A stretch of DNA of 64,000 bases from Tistrella mobilis (GTDB taxonomy: Bacteria > Pseudomonadota > Alphaproteobacteria > Tistrellales > Tistrellaceae), in the NCBI RefSeq assembly GCF_041468085.1, contig NZ_CP121017.1, positions 2,087,501 to 2,151,500 of the forward strand, in the 5' to 3' direction. Position numbers and translations under genes: made by a program. The notes under the pieces are model-generated. The model saw only the letters and a program-made list of their open reading frames with translations. It was not told the DNA's origin and searched no databases. Position 1 is the stretch's first letter; every line of letters starts with the position of its first letter. Shown piece after piece: positions 1-8,699 of the stretch.

Positions 1-82
1 GGGTCGCGCTCGTACAATCGGACATGCCCTGATGACAACCAGGCCCACTCAACGGGCCGCAGGGAGGCGGGAGGGAACGTCC

Positions 83-940
83 ATGCACAAATCCATGCGC
101 ACTTCGGATGGCGCCACCATCCGCTATGTCGACGAAGGGGCCGGCGAGGTGCTGGTCCTGCTGCATGGCTGGGCGCAGTCGGCAGCGATGTTCCGGCATC
201 AGATCGCGGAATTCGCCGGCACCCGGCGGGTGATTGCGCCGGATTTCCGCGGGCACGGGGCTTCCCCCGACTGCGCGCATGGCCACCGCATCTACCGCTT
301 CGCGGCCGATCTGGCCGAGTTGATGGCGCATGAGGGCATCGGGCGGGCGACGATCCTGGGCTGGTCGATGGGGGCATCGGTGCTCTGGGCCTATGTCGAT
401 CTCTACGGCACCGCGCGGATCGACCGCTGCATTTTCGTCGACGAGCCGGCCTCGGTGATGCGTCAGGCCGGCATGACCGACGACGAGGCGGCCGATGCCG
501 GCGCGCTTTTCGATGCCGCGACCATGATCGGCATCGCCGCCCAGCTGGCCGGGCCCGACAGTGCGGCGGCGCGTGAGGCCTTTCTCGACGGCATGATCAC
601 GCCGGGCATCCCGTCGGAGCTGAGGCGCTTCCTGCTGGACGAGAATCTCCGGCCCGTGGCGCGCACGATCGCCGCGCTCTTCGCCGATCACTGCTCGATC
701 GACTGGCGCGACGTGTTCGCGCGGTTCGACGTGCCGGTGCTCGTGATCGGTGGCCGGGTCAGCCATGTCGACATCCGCTCGCAGATCTGGATCCGCGACC
801 GCTTGCCCGAGGCAGAACTGGTGATCCTGGACGAGGCGGATGGCGGGGCGCATTTCCCCTTCATCGAGGCGCCGGAGGTCTTCAACGCCGTGCTCACGCG
901 CTTCCTCGGCGCCCCTGCCGCCGCGGCCGGAGCCGCCTGA
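83..940 (+). CDS. alpha/beta-fold hydrolase
   Basis: Predicted cytoplasmic serine hydrolase of 285 residues. The oxyanion-hole HGW motif is at about residues 29-31, the nucleophile elbow GWSMG places the catalytic serine at 95, a likely acid is Asp230 in the sequence SHVD, and the catalytic histidine is His257 in GGAHF. No signal peptide or membrane segment is seen. I chose the ATG at 83 because GGAGGG lies about 8 bases upstream; an in-frame ATG at 32 would add a low-complexity basic tail. The substrate cannot be read from sequence; the family includes esterases, haloperoxidase-like and C-C hydrolases. The EamA transporter gene follows after 119 bp on the same strand with its own ribosome binding site. 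The fold is certain, the substrate unknown. Confidence 0.85.
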   Translation: MHKSMRTSDGATIRYVDEGAGEVLVLLHGWAQSAAMFRHQIAEFAGTRRVIAPDFRGHGASPDCAHGHRIYRFAADLAELMAHEGIGRATILGWSMGASVLWAYVDLYGTARIDRCIFVDEPASVMRQAGMTDDEAADAGALFDAATMIGIAAQLAGPDSAAAREAFLDGMITPGIPSELRRFLLDENLRPVARTIAALFADHCSIDWRDVFARFDVPVLVIGGRVSHVDIRSQIWIRDRLPEAELVILDEADGGAHFPFIEAPEVFNAVLTRFLGAPAAAAGAA

Positions 941-1059
941 ACCGGCACAGCCCCGGTCGTCCGGCCCCGGTCGGCCGGCCCTTGGGGGAACACCCCGGTT
1001 CCCCGGCCCGTTGCTCCCGACCCGATACCACTCCCGGTATCGGCGATCGAGGAGGTGTC

Positions 1060-2118
1060 ATGACGGACGGAACCGGCCGGGCAGCGGCGACGCGCGCCGC
1101 TGATCCCGCTCCGCGGAGGGCGGCGGCATCGGGTAGCACGCACCGTGCCCTGATGGAACTTGCCCTTGCCATGGTCCTGTTCGGCTCGGCGACGCCGGTC
1201 GCCCGGATCGTGACCGCGGCGATGCCGGTCTTCGTGGCCGGCAGCCTGCGGGCGGTAATCGGCTCCCTGCTGCTGCTGCCGGTGATCCTCCGGCGGCGCA
1301 GGGCGCTGGCCGCGATCGACCGGCGGAGCTGGGGGCTGATCGCGCTCATTTCCGCCGTCGGCATGGTCGGCTTCACCGTCTTCATGCTTTACGGCATGCA
1401 GATGGTCTCGGGCATCGAAGGCTCTGTGGTGATGAGCGCCACGCCCGCGGTAACGGCGCTCGCCTCGGTTCTGGTGCTGAAGGATCGGGTGAGCTGGCGG
1501 ACGGTCGCCGCGGTGGGGCTTGCCGTTGCGGGCGTGCTGGTGCTGCAGCTGGGTGCCGGCGGCGTTGCGGGCGAGGGGGCCGCGGGCGGGGAACAGGGCG
1601 GCGGCCCAAGCTGGACCGGCATGCTGCTGGTTTTCGCGGCGGTGTGCTGTCAGGTCGCCTATACCCTGCTCGGCAAGCTGGTGGCGCAGCGGGTGGATCC
1701 GGTGCTCGTCGCGGCCCTGTCGGCCTGGATGTCGCTGATCGTCTTCCTGCCGCTGGCGCTCTGGCAGTTGCCCGATTTCGCCCCCCATAAGGTCGGCGGC
1801 GAAGCCTGGGCGGCGGCCCTCTGGTACGGTGCCGGCACGCTCGCCATGGGCAACTGGCTCTGGTATGCGGGGCTTGCCCGCGTGCAGGGTGCGGTGGCGG
1901 CGGGCTTCATGGCGCTGATGCCGGTCTCGGCGCTGGTGCTGTCCTACATCCTGCTGGGGGAGCCGTTCCGCATGGTGCATCTGGCCGGCTTCGTCGTGGT
2001 GCTCGCCAGCGTGCTGATGATCTCGTGGGAGCATGCGCGCATGGCCCGCCGGGCGGTGGCCCGGGCCGCGTGCGCAGATCGTGCCGGCGATGAGGAGAGC
2101 GAGGTGGTCCGCGGCTGA
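1060..2118 (+). CDS. EamA/DMT-family inner-membrane transporter
   Basis: A 352-residue multi-pass inner-membrane protein of the drug/metabolite transporter superfamily. Two EamA repeats of about five helices each are visible, the first starting near the motif FGSATPVA and the second after a Gly/Ala-rich loop near the middle. The first 30 residues are hydrophilic and Ala/Arg-rich, so the N-terminus is probably cytoplasmic. The ATG at 1060 follows a clear GGAGG at 1051-1055, which decides against the in-frame ATG at 982. Members export amino acids, nucleosides or drugs; nothing here fixes the substrate. Independent of guaA, which has its own ribosome binding site downstream. Confidence 0.85.
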   Translation: MTDGTGRAAATRAADPAPRRAAASGSTHRALMELALAMVLFGSATPVARIVTAAMPVFVAGSLRAVIGSLLLLPVILRRRRALAAIDRRSWGLIALISAVGMVGFTVFMLYGMQMVSGIEGSVVMSATPAVTALASVLVLKDRVSWRTVAAVGLAVAGVLVLQLGAGGVAGEGAAGGEQGGGPSWTGMLLVFAAVCCQVAYTLLGKLVAQRVDPVLVAALSAWMSLIVFLPLALWQLPDFAPHKVGGEAWAAALWYGAGTLAMGNWLWYAGLARVQGAVAAGFMALMPVSALVLSYILLGEPFRMVHLAGFVVVLASVLMISWEHARMARRAVARAACADRAGDEESEVVRG

Positions 2119-2242
2119 GCGCATGGGCCGCCCACGCCGTCTGCGCCCTTGCCAAACCGGCCCGGTCGTGGTTCTCTCCGCTCCACCGGGCGGTGGCCGG
2201 CGCGATGGTCCGGCGGCACCGCCCCGACCCTCAGGAGGCGCG

Positions 2243-3790
2243 ATGACCGACCGCATCCTGATCCTCGACTTCGGCAGCCAGGTGACGCAGCTGATCGCGC
2301 GCCGTGTGCGCGAGGCGGGGGTCTATTCCGAAATCAAACCGTTCAGCGTCGATTCCGCGTGGATCGAGGCTTTTGCACCCGCGGGCGTGATCCTGTCGGG
2401 CGGCCCCGCATCGGTGACCGAGGCGGCGACGCCGCGGGCGCCGGAGGTGGTCTTCCGCCTGGGCGTGCCGGTGCTCGGCATCTGCTATGGTCAGCAGACC
2501 ATGGTCGATCAGCTGGGCGGCCGGGTGGAGGCCGATGATCACCGCGAATTCGGCCGCGCCTATGTGGATGTCCGCGATGCCTGCCCGCTGTTCGACGGCG
2601 TCTGGGCGCCGGGCGAACGCCATCAGGTGTGGATGAGCCATGGCGACCGGGTGACCGCGCTGCCCGAGGGCTTCCGCGTGGTCGGCACCTCGGACGGTGC
2701 GCCCTTCGCCGCCATTGCCGACGATGCCCGCCGCTTCTTCGGCGTGCAGTTCCACCCCGAGGTGGTGCACACCCCGGACGGGGCGAAGCTGATCGGTCAT
2801 TTCGTCCGCGACATCTGCGGCTGCCCCGGCGACTGGACCATGGCCGCCTTCCGCGAGAGCGCGATCGCGCGCATCCGCGAGCAGGTGGGCCGCGAGCGGG
2901 TGATCTGCGGCCTCTCGGGCGGCGTCGACAGCGCGGTTGCGGCCAAGCTGATCCACGAGGCGATCGGCGATCAGCTGACCTGCGTCTTCGTCGATACCGG
3001 CCTGCTGCGTTCGGGCGAGGCCGAACAGGTGGTCGACCTGTTCCGCGGCGCCTTCAACATCCCCCTGGTGCATGTGGATGCCGGCGCGCTCTTCCTTGAG
3101 AAGCTGGCGGGCGTGGACGATCCGGAGCGCAAGCGCAAGATCATCGGCGCGACCTTCATCGACGTGTTCGAGGCGGAAGCGAAGAAGATCGGCGGCGCCT
3201 CTTTCCTGGCCCAGGGTACGCTCTACCCCGACGTGATCGAATCGGTCTCGTTCACCGGCGGCCCGAGCGTGACCATCAAATCGCATCACAATGTCGGCGG
3301 CCTGCCCGAGCGCATGAACATGAAGCTCGTCGAGCCGCTGCGCGAACTGTTCAAGGACGAGGTCCGCGACCTCGGCCGCGAACTGGGCCTGCCCGACGGC
3401 TTCGTCGGCCGCCATCCCTTCCCGGGACCGGGCCTCGCCATCCGCGTGCTGGGCGCCGTGGCCGAAGACCGCCTCGCCATCCTGCGCAAGGCCGACCGGA
3501 TCTATCTTGAAGAGATCCGCAATGCCGGCCTTTACGACGCGATCTGGCAGGCCTTCGCGGTGCTGCTGCCGGTCCGCTCGGTGGGCGTGATGGGCGACGG
3601 CCGCACCTACGACAATGTCTGCGCGCTGCGCGCCGTCACCTCCACCGACGGCATGACCGCCGACAGCTACCCCTTCGACCACGCCTTCCTGAGCCATGTG
3701 GCGCACAGGATCATCAACGAGGTCAAGGGCATCAACCGGGTGACCTATGACGTGACGTCCAAGCCGCCTGGAACGATCGAGTGGGAGTGA
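2243..3790 (+). CDS. guaA: GMP synthase (glutamine-hydrolysing)
   Basis: Converts XMP, ATP and glutamine to GMP, the last step of guanine nucleotide synthesis, in the cytoplasm. The 515-residue product has the usual single-chain architecture: class I glutamine amidotransferase domain (about 1-195; nucleophile Cys81 in GICYGQ, His171 and Glu173 in FHPE), then the ATP-pyrophosphatase domain with the P-loop SGGVDS at 225-230, then the C-terminal dimerisation domain ending in KPPGTIEWE. Length and ending match the family. The ATG at 2243 is preceded by AGGAGG at 2233-2238. A factor-independent terminator follows, so this is the end of a transcript. Confidence 0.98.
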   Translation: MTDRILILDFGSQVTQLIARRVREAGVYSEIKPFSVDSAWIEAFAPAGVILSGGPASVTEAATPRAPEVVFRLGVPVLGICYGQQTMVDQLGGRVEADDHREFGRAYVDVRDACPLFDGVWAPGERHQVWMSHGDRVTALPEGFRVVGTSDGAPFAAIADDARRFFGVQFHPEVVHTPDGAKLIGHFVRDICGCPGDWTMAAFRESAIARIREQVGRERVICGLSGGVDSAVAAKLIHEAIGDQLTCVFVDTGLLRSGEAEQVVDLFRGAFNIPLVHVDAGALFLEKLAGVDDPERKRKIIGATFIDVFEAEAKKIGGASFLAQGTLYPDVIESVSFTGGPSVTIKSHHNVGGLPERMNMKLVEPLRELFKDEVRDLGRELGLPDGFVGRHPFPGPGLAIRVLGAVAEDRLAILRKADRIYLEEIRNAGLYDAIWQAFAVLLPVRSVGVMGDGRTYDNVCALRAVTSTDGMTADSYPFDHAFLSHVAHRIINEVKGINRVTYDVTSKPPGTIEWE

Positions 3791-3826
3791 GGGGCCGCGG
3801 CCTCTGACAGATCGCTGGACTGAGGG

Positions 3827-3857
3827 AAACCGCCGGGGCGAAAGCTTTGGCGGTTTT
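3827..3857 (+). terminator. rho-independent terminator after guaA
   Basis: AAACCGCC (3827-3834) pairs perfectly with GGCGGTTT (3849-3856), followed by TTTTC, 37 bases after the guaA stop. The 14-base loop contains the palindrome AAAGCTTT. Stem plus T-run is the classical intrinsic terminator form. Confidence 0.8.
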
Positions 3858-3906
3858 CGTCTGCCAGGACTCACAACCCTCCAGAACAACCTGCTCCCAA
3901 GGCTGA

Positions 3907-3946
3907 TATAGCACTGCTATAGACTCGATCCTATAGCGGTGCTATA
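3907..3946. promoter_or_regulatory. paired palindromes, likely TetR operator
   Basis: Two 15-bp palindromic sites lie just upstream of the TetR gene: TATAGCACTGCTATA at 3907-3921 (perfect around its centre) and TATAGCGGTGCTATA at 3932-3946. The second, read on the other strand, differs from the first by one base. Their centres are 25 bp apart. The block ends 14 bases before AGGAGG and so covers the expected promoter; its AT-rich arms could also supply -10 elements. Autoregulation by the adjacent TetR protein is the natural inference. Confidence 0.7.
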
Positions 3947-3978
3947 TTCCGGAAACGGTCAGGAGGGCGGCACCCGAT

Positions 3979-4554
3979 ATGGATACGAAGACGGCACTGG
4001 TGGCGGCGGCCCTGACGCTGATCGAGAAGGAGGGCGCGGCGGCTTTCTCGACGCGGGCGGTCTGCGACATCGCGAAGGTGACGGCGCCCACCCTTTATCA
4101 TCATTTCCGGAGCGCCGACGGTCTGTTGAGCGCGGCGATCGCCGAAGCGTTCGAACAGTTCCTGTCATCGAAGAGGGCAGCCATCCGGTCGACGGATCCG
4201 GTCGCGGCGCTGATCGAAGGCTGGGACAACTATGTGGGATTTGCCGCGGCGCGCCCGCGCCTTTACGCGGCGATGATGGCGCGGTTCCTCTCGGGCGCCG
4301 ATCTGCCGGCGGCGCGGGAGGGGCAGGCCATGCTGCGCCAGCGCATCGCGCAGATCGAGGCTGCCGGCCGGCTGGCGATCGCGCCCGAGGCGGCCGTTCA
4401 GGTCATCTGGGCCTCGGCGAATTCCGCCGCGCTGCTGTTCCTCGGCACCACGCTTCAGCCCGGCGTCGATATGGGCACACCCGATCCCGCCACCATCGCC
4501 CGGCTGCGCGATGGCGCCGTGCAGGCGATCTGCACCCCGGCTCTCCCGGAGTAG
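3979..4554 (+). CDS. TetR/AcrR-family transcriptional regulator
   Basis: A 191-residue one-component repressor. The N-terminal helix-turn-helix occupies about residues 6-52, with the typical end of the recognition helix in TLYHHFRS. The rest is the all-helical ligand-binding and dimerisation region; the C-terminal subfamily is not clear. AGGAGG at 3961-3966 supports the ATG at 3979. The paired palindromes at 3907-3946 are its probable operator. The NAD-dependent epimerase gene starts 4 bases after its stop, so the two form an operon and the epimerase is the likely controlled function. The inducer is unknown. Confidence 0.92.
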   Translation: MDTKTALVAAALTLIEKEGAAAFSTRAVCDIAKVTAPTLYHHFRSADGLLSAAIAEAFEQFLSSKRAAIRSTDPVAALIEGWDNYVGFAAARPRLYAAMMARFLSGADLPAAREGQAMLRQRIAQIEAAGRLAIAPEAAVQVIWASANSAALLFLGTTLQPGVDMGTPDPATIARLRDGAVQAICTPALPE

Positions 4555-4558
4555 ACGC

Positions 4559-5575
4559 ATGAAAATCTTTGTGACCGGCGGGTCCGGCTTTCTCGGCGCC
4601 CGCCTTATTCCAAGGCTGATGGCGGAAGGCCATGAGGTGCTGGCCATGGCCCGCTCGCCATCGGCCGATGGCAAGCTGCGGGCGCTCGGAGCGGTGCCGG
4701 TTCGCGGCGACATGAACAATCCCGACGACATGGAGATGCCGCCGGTCGACGCGGTCATTCATCTGGCGGCTCACTTCCGCTTTGCCGGTCCGCGCGCGCC
4801 ATATCTCCGCGTCAATGTGGACGGCACGAAAGCGCTGTTGAAGGCCGCACGGGCAGCGGGCGCGTCATCCTTCATCTATCTGACGGCCGCTGCCGTCATC
4901 ATGGACGATCGCGGCTCGCCGATCCGCAATGCCGACGAGCGGGCGCCGACTTTCCCAGACAGTTTCTCACCCTACATCGCCAGCAAGGCGACCAGCGAAG
5001 CCGGCGTTCTTGCCGCCAGCGGCTCTGGTCTCCGCACCATCGCCATTCGCCCGCCGGGCATCTGGGGGCCGGGCGACGCCTTCAGCCGAAACATCCCGCA
5101 CGCGATCAGGTCGGGCCGTTTCGCATTCATCGCGCGCGGCGACTATCCGTATTCCACCTGCCATGTCGACAATGTCGTCGAAGCGCTGATCTGCGCGCTC
5201 GACCGGGGCGAAGGCGGCCGGGCCTATTTCGTCCGCGATCCCGACAACACGACTTTCCGCGCCTTCATCGACGGGTTGGCGAAGCTGCAGGGGCTGTCGA
5301 TCGACACGCTTCGTTCGGTTCCCTATGGGACGGCCTTCTTCATGGGGCGCATGATGGAACTCGGCGCCCGCATCAGGCGCGCGGATCAGGATCCCCCGCT
5401 GAGCCGAACGATGGTGCGCCTGATCGGCCGCCCGTTCACGATCGACGACAGCGCCGCGCGGCGGGATCTGGGCTATGTTGGCCGGGTTTCGCGTCTGGAG
5501 GGGCTGGCCTCTTATGGCGTGGGGCAGCCACCCGGTGGCGGCGCGTCCGACGGCTGCCTGACGGATGCGCGATAG
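4559..5575 (+). CDS. NAD(P)-dependent epimerase/dehydratase (extended SDR)
   Basis: A 338-residue extended short-chain dehydrogenase. It opens with a Rossmann fold carrying TGGSGFLG (residues 6-13), has the structural motif HLAA, and the active-site pair YIASK. The RPPGIWGPGD segment is typical of the substrate-binding half. These enzymes act on nucleotide sugars, sterols or hydroxy-steroids, and the substrate is not evident. It is 4 bases downstream of the TetR gene and probably co-transcribed and repressed with it. Its last 64 bases overlap the 3' end of the convergent AraC gene; the Gly/Pro-rich C-terminal tail may be a by-product of that overlap. Confidence 0.85.
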   Translation: MKIFVTGGSGFLGARLIPRLMAEGHEVLAMARSPSADGKLRALGAVPVRGDMNNPDDMEMPPVDAVIHLAAHFRFAGPRAPYLRVNVDGTKALLKAARAAGASSFIYLTAAAVIMDDRGSPIRNADERAPTFPDSFSPYIASKATSEAGVLAASGSGLRTIAIRPPGIWGPGDAFSRNIPHAIRSGRFAFIARGDYPYSTCHVDNVVEALICALDRGEGGRAYFVRDPDNTTFRAFIDGLAKLQGLSIDTLRSVPYGTAFFMGRMMELGARIRRADQDPPLSRTMVRLIGRPFTIDDSAARRDLGYVGRVSRLEGLASYGVGQPPGGGASDGCLTDAR

Positions 5576-6762
5576 GCCGACGGGGTCATCCCGGTTTCAC
5601 GCTTGAAGGCGGCATTGAACACGGATTTGGAATTGAAGCCGGCGTCGAGAAGCACGTCCATCAGGCTGTCCTGCCGCGCCGGGTCGCGCAGGATTTCCTG
5701 GGCCGCGGCCACGCGCAGGCGCGCGATGTAGTCGTGATAGCCGATGCCGAAGGCGGTGTTCAGGGTCTGGCTGACGTCGTTCGGGCTGGCGCCCACCGCT
5801 TCGGCCAGCCGCGAAAGGTTGAGCAGAGGGTCGCGATAGAGCCGGTCCTGCTCCATCACCCGGGTGATGGCGGCGGCGAGTTCCGACCGGTCGGCCTCGG
5901 GCAGGGCGGCGCGGCCGTATTTGGGGCGGGTGGGGGCCAGGATCGCCGCCAGCATCTCGCCCGGCGGCGGCAGCATGCGGTCGGGTTGTGCGAGGCCGAG
6001 CAGGCCGAGGGCGTAGAGAGCCGCAACCTGCACCACCCCGGCCAGGGCCTCGAAGGGGGCGGTGTCGATGCCCGGCATCAGCCCCGCGACCAGGCTGCAG
6101 AGATAGGCGAGCCAGGACACACCGATCAGGACCAGCAGGCCGCGCAACCAGACGAGCCGGCCGGCGAGCGGATCGCCCGGGCGGAGATCCCGGCCGCGGG
6201 ACCTGACCTCGCGCAGGCTGAGGACCAGGGCGGCCGCGATCAGCATCGCCGACAGAAGATGCACCGTCACAAGCGACAGCGCGGCCGTGACGATCCCGGG
6301 ATCCGACGCCCCGGCGCGGTCGCTCAGAACGGCGAGCCGGGTGGGGGCGGGCTGGATCAGGAACAGGAGGGCGGCAAGGCCGGCCGTGACGGTGGCTGCG
6401 ATCCAGGGCCAGTCCCGCCGCTGCAGCCGCCAGGCAGGGTTGAAGATCGCCGCCACATGGCCCCGCAGACAGGGGCCGATGAGCGGAATGAGCAGCAGGC
6501 CGGCCCCGGCCAGGACCGGCGCCCGATCCAGCCAGCCGAACCGCAGGGCGGCATCCTCCAGCCCCGACAGGGTGACGGCGCCGATCAGCGTGGCCAGAAA
6601 CAGGGTCGATGCGCGGCGCAGATCACGCCGCACCACCAGCAGCCCGGCCAGGAGCAACCCCTGGCCGAGCCCGATCAGAAGAAGAGCGGCAACGAGATCC
6701 AACCAGCGCCTCGACCTCAGGAGAGAGAGGCGGAGCGTTCCAGAAATCCGCCGATGCCGCAA
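5512..6762 (-). CDS. membrane-anchored AraC-family regulator
   Basis: A 416-residue protein with about seven hydrophobic segments in the first 270 residues and an AraC-type double helix-turn-helix at about 300-410 (signature region around DAGFNSKSVFNAAFKRETG, TPSAYR). The layout, a multi-pass sensor joined to a DNA-binding domain, is known from AraC regulators thought to sense lipids or envelope signals directly from the membrane. The ATG at 6762 lies 12 bases past the stop of the autotransporter esterase on the same strand, so the two are probably one transcript. Regulation of that esterase is plausible but unproven. Confidence 0.85.
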   Translation of the reverse strand: MRHRRISGTLRLSLLRSRRWLDLVAALLLIGLGQGLLLAGLLVVRRDLRRASTLFLATLIGAVTLSGLEDAALRFGWLDRAPVLAGAGLLLIPLIGPCLRGHVAAIFNPAWRLQRRDWPWIAATVTAGLAALLFLIQPAPTRLAVLSDRAGASDPGIVTAALSLVTVHLLSAMLIAAALVLSLREVRSRGRDLRPGDPLAGRLVWLRGLLVLIGVSWLAYLCSLVAGLMPGIDTAPFEALAGVVQVAALYALGLLGLAQPDRMLPPPGEMLAAILAPTRPKYGRAALPEADRSELAAAITRVMEQDRLYRDPLLNLSRLAEAVGASPNDVSQTLNTAFGIGYHDYIARLRVAAAQEILRDPARQDSLMDVLLDAGFNSKSVFNAAFKRETGMTPSAYRASVRQPSDAPPPGGCPTP

Positions 6763-6774
6763 GAGACCACCTCT

Positions 6775-8571
6775 TCAGAAGCGCCAGGCGACCCGCGCAT
6801 GGGCGCTCCGGTCCCGGTCGGTGGTCGCACCCGCCGCGAGACGCAGTGTTGCGTTCGGGCCGAGCCCGATATCGACGCCCGCGCGAAGCTCTCCCGTCCC
6901 CTCGGGGCGGGCGAGCGGTCTGGTGATGTCTTTGGCAGAATTGTCGACCAGCCGGCCCCGGATATCCCCGTCGAAGCCGGAGAGCCTGTCTTCCCAGGCG
7001 AGGCTCGCCCAGGGGGTAAGCCAGCCGGTGGCGACATAGCGCAGGTGGAGCCCGGCGCCGCCGAGGAGGCCCGAGGTCGAGACCTCGTCGAAGGCCATTT
7101 CAAGCCCTGTGCGGCCGTGTTCGGTGAAGGCGCCGATGCGGCTGTCGGACCAGCGCAGCCAGACTGCCGGCTGAAGGGTGAGCGCACCTGCGGTGACGAC
7201 ATAGCCGGCCGAGATTTCGGCGAAGCGGCTGTCGATGTCGGTCTTGTGATCGGCCCGCATCAGCGCCACCGGCATGGTGCGGAACCCCTCCGCCCGCGCG
7301 GTCAGCGTGCCGAGGCTTGCGCCCAGGCGAAACCGCCCGAGACGGCGCTCGCCGGAGGCGACCACCGACCAGCCGCCGACATCCGTGGATCCGGGGCTGT
7401 CGGCAAGCTTGCCGTCATGGCGGGCGACATCAAGGCGCACGGTCCAGCCAAGACCGTCGGACCAGCCGAGGCCGAGCGCCGCAAGGCCGGCATCGTCCCG
7501 GCCCGCACCGCCATCGGCCGAAACGCTGAAGCCCGGGGCGGGGGCTGCGTCGGCCCAGGCGGCAAAGCGCTCGTCACGGGCCCGTGCTGCGATCTGGTCA
7601 CCGGTGGTGCGGGCAAAGCGCGTCATCGACTGGGGAAGGGCATGGGCCGTACCGGCCAGCTGGCTCAGAAGTGCCCGATAATAGTTGGCCTGCAGGCGCT
7701 GTCCCGCCTCGGTCAGATGCAGGCCGTCGAAGAACAGATAGGTGTTCTGAACCGCGCGATCGGTCGAACAGAGGCTGCCCGATGCCTCATCGTAACAAGC
7801 CTCGGTGACGTTGGTGAAGCCGAGGGCGGCCGCGTGGGCCAGCACATGGTCGAACAGGCGGCTGACCCTGACCATGACGATGTCGGGCGCCCCCGGCCGG
7901 GCGCTCTGGTCGCGAAGGGCGGCCAGCTGATCGGCGCGGTGGCGGTCCAGCACGCCGTGCATGATCAGGTTGAACCGCTCCCGATCCTCGGGCGGGACCA
8001 GCCCGGCGAAGGCCGGGGCCAGATAAAAATCGGGCACGTCCTCGACCAGGATGCGGCGGGCTCCCAGATCGGCGAGCCGGTCGAGACCTGCCCCGATATT
8101 GCCGGTCACTTCGGCCGAGGTCTCCGTGAGGTCGCGGTTGCCCAGATCGCGGATGAAATCATTGGTGCCGATGGCGACCACGAACAGATCGCCGGGCCGG
8201 CCCCGCAGGCCGCGCCCGGCAAAGGCATCGATCTGGGCGCCAAAGCCGGTGCCGGTGACCGGACCTGCAATGTTGTCATCGCCCGAGGTGGCACCTGAAA
8301 AGGCGAAGTTCACCTCTCGCGACCCGGCCGCCGCACCGGCCGAGGGCGCGATCCCCGGCACAAGATGCTCGATCCAGACCGGGCCGTTCGATTCGCGGCT
8401 GAAGCCGTCGGGGGCGTAATAGGGCGCGCCGGTGCGGTCGAAGCCCGGCAACACATAGAGATTGCCCTGTTCGACCGAGCTGTCGCCGAAGACGAAGCTG
8501 CCGGCCAGGGCGGGCCCGGCCAGAAACAGGGACAGAAGGCCGGCTGCGGCCGGCAGGGATGAGGCAGGCAT
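6775..8571 (-). CDS. GDSL (SGNH) esterase autotransporter
   Basis: A 598-residue type V secreted lipase/esterase. A signal peptide ends near residue 23 (ALA). The SGNH hydrolase passenger follows: FGDSS gives nucleophile Ser31, GTND gives Asn136, and DGLH gives Asp281 and His284 of the triad. From about residue 340 the chain is an outer-membrane beta-barrel with alternating aromatic strands, ending in WRF, the C-terminal aromatic expected for BAM insertion. Homologous in design to EstA/ApeE enzymes that stay attached to the cell surface. I chose the ATG at 8571 because the signal peptide then starts at residue 1; the in-frame extension to 8637 is not signal-like. Confidence 0.92.
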   Translation of the reverse strand: MPASSLPAAAGLLSLFLAGPALAGSFVFGDSSVEQGNLYVLPGFDRTGAPYYAPDGFSRESNGPVWIEHLVPGIAPSAGAAAGSREVNFAFSGATSGDDNIAGPVTGTGFGAQIDAFAGRGLRGRPGDLFVVAIGTNDFIRDLGNRDLTETSAEVTGNIGAGLDRLADLGARRILVEDVPDFYLAPAFAGLVPPEDRERFNLIMHGVLDRHRADQLAALRDQSARPGAPDIVMVRVSRLFDHVLAHAAALGFTNVTEACYDEASGSLCSTDRAVQNTYLFFDGLHLTEAGQRLQANYYRALLSQLAGTAHALPQSMTRFARTTGDQIAARARDERFAAWADAAPAPGFSVSADGGAGRDDAGLAALGLGWSDGLGWTVRLDVARHDGKLADSPGSTDVGGWSVVASGERRLGRFRLGASLGTLTARAEGFRTMPVALMRADHKTDIDSRFAEISAGYVVTAGALTLQPAVWLRWSDSRIGAFTEHGRTGLEMAFDEVSTSGLLGGAGLHLRYVATGWLTPWASLAWEDRLSGFDGDIRGRLVDNSAKDITRPLARPEGTGELRAGVDIGLGPNATLRLAAGATTDRDRSAHARVAWRF

Positions 8572-8699
8572 GGCAGGTTCCCGAGTGGTGCCACCCGATG
8601 CGGTGGCTGCCCCTCTTCCTGCCCGAACCGCCTGCAAACCGTCGTCCGGGCGGGCAGAACCGGACGTCCTGTCTGTCAGACCAGACGTCGCACGCGGCC

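Noticed and set aside
1-82. End of an upstream gene at the window start
   Set aside because: No open frame with recognisable sequence reaches a stop here; the ATG at 32 is in frame with the hydrolase but lacks a ribosome binding site.
5734-8298. Very long open frame of over 850 codons on the plus strand
   Set aside because: It runs antisense to the AraC and autotransporter genes; the composition (Gly/Gln/Arg/His-rich, no domains) is the usual by-product of GC-rich third positions in the true genes.
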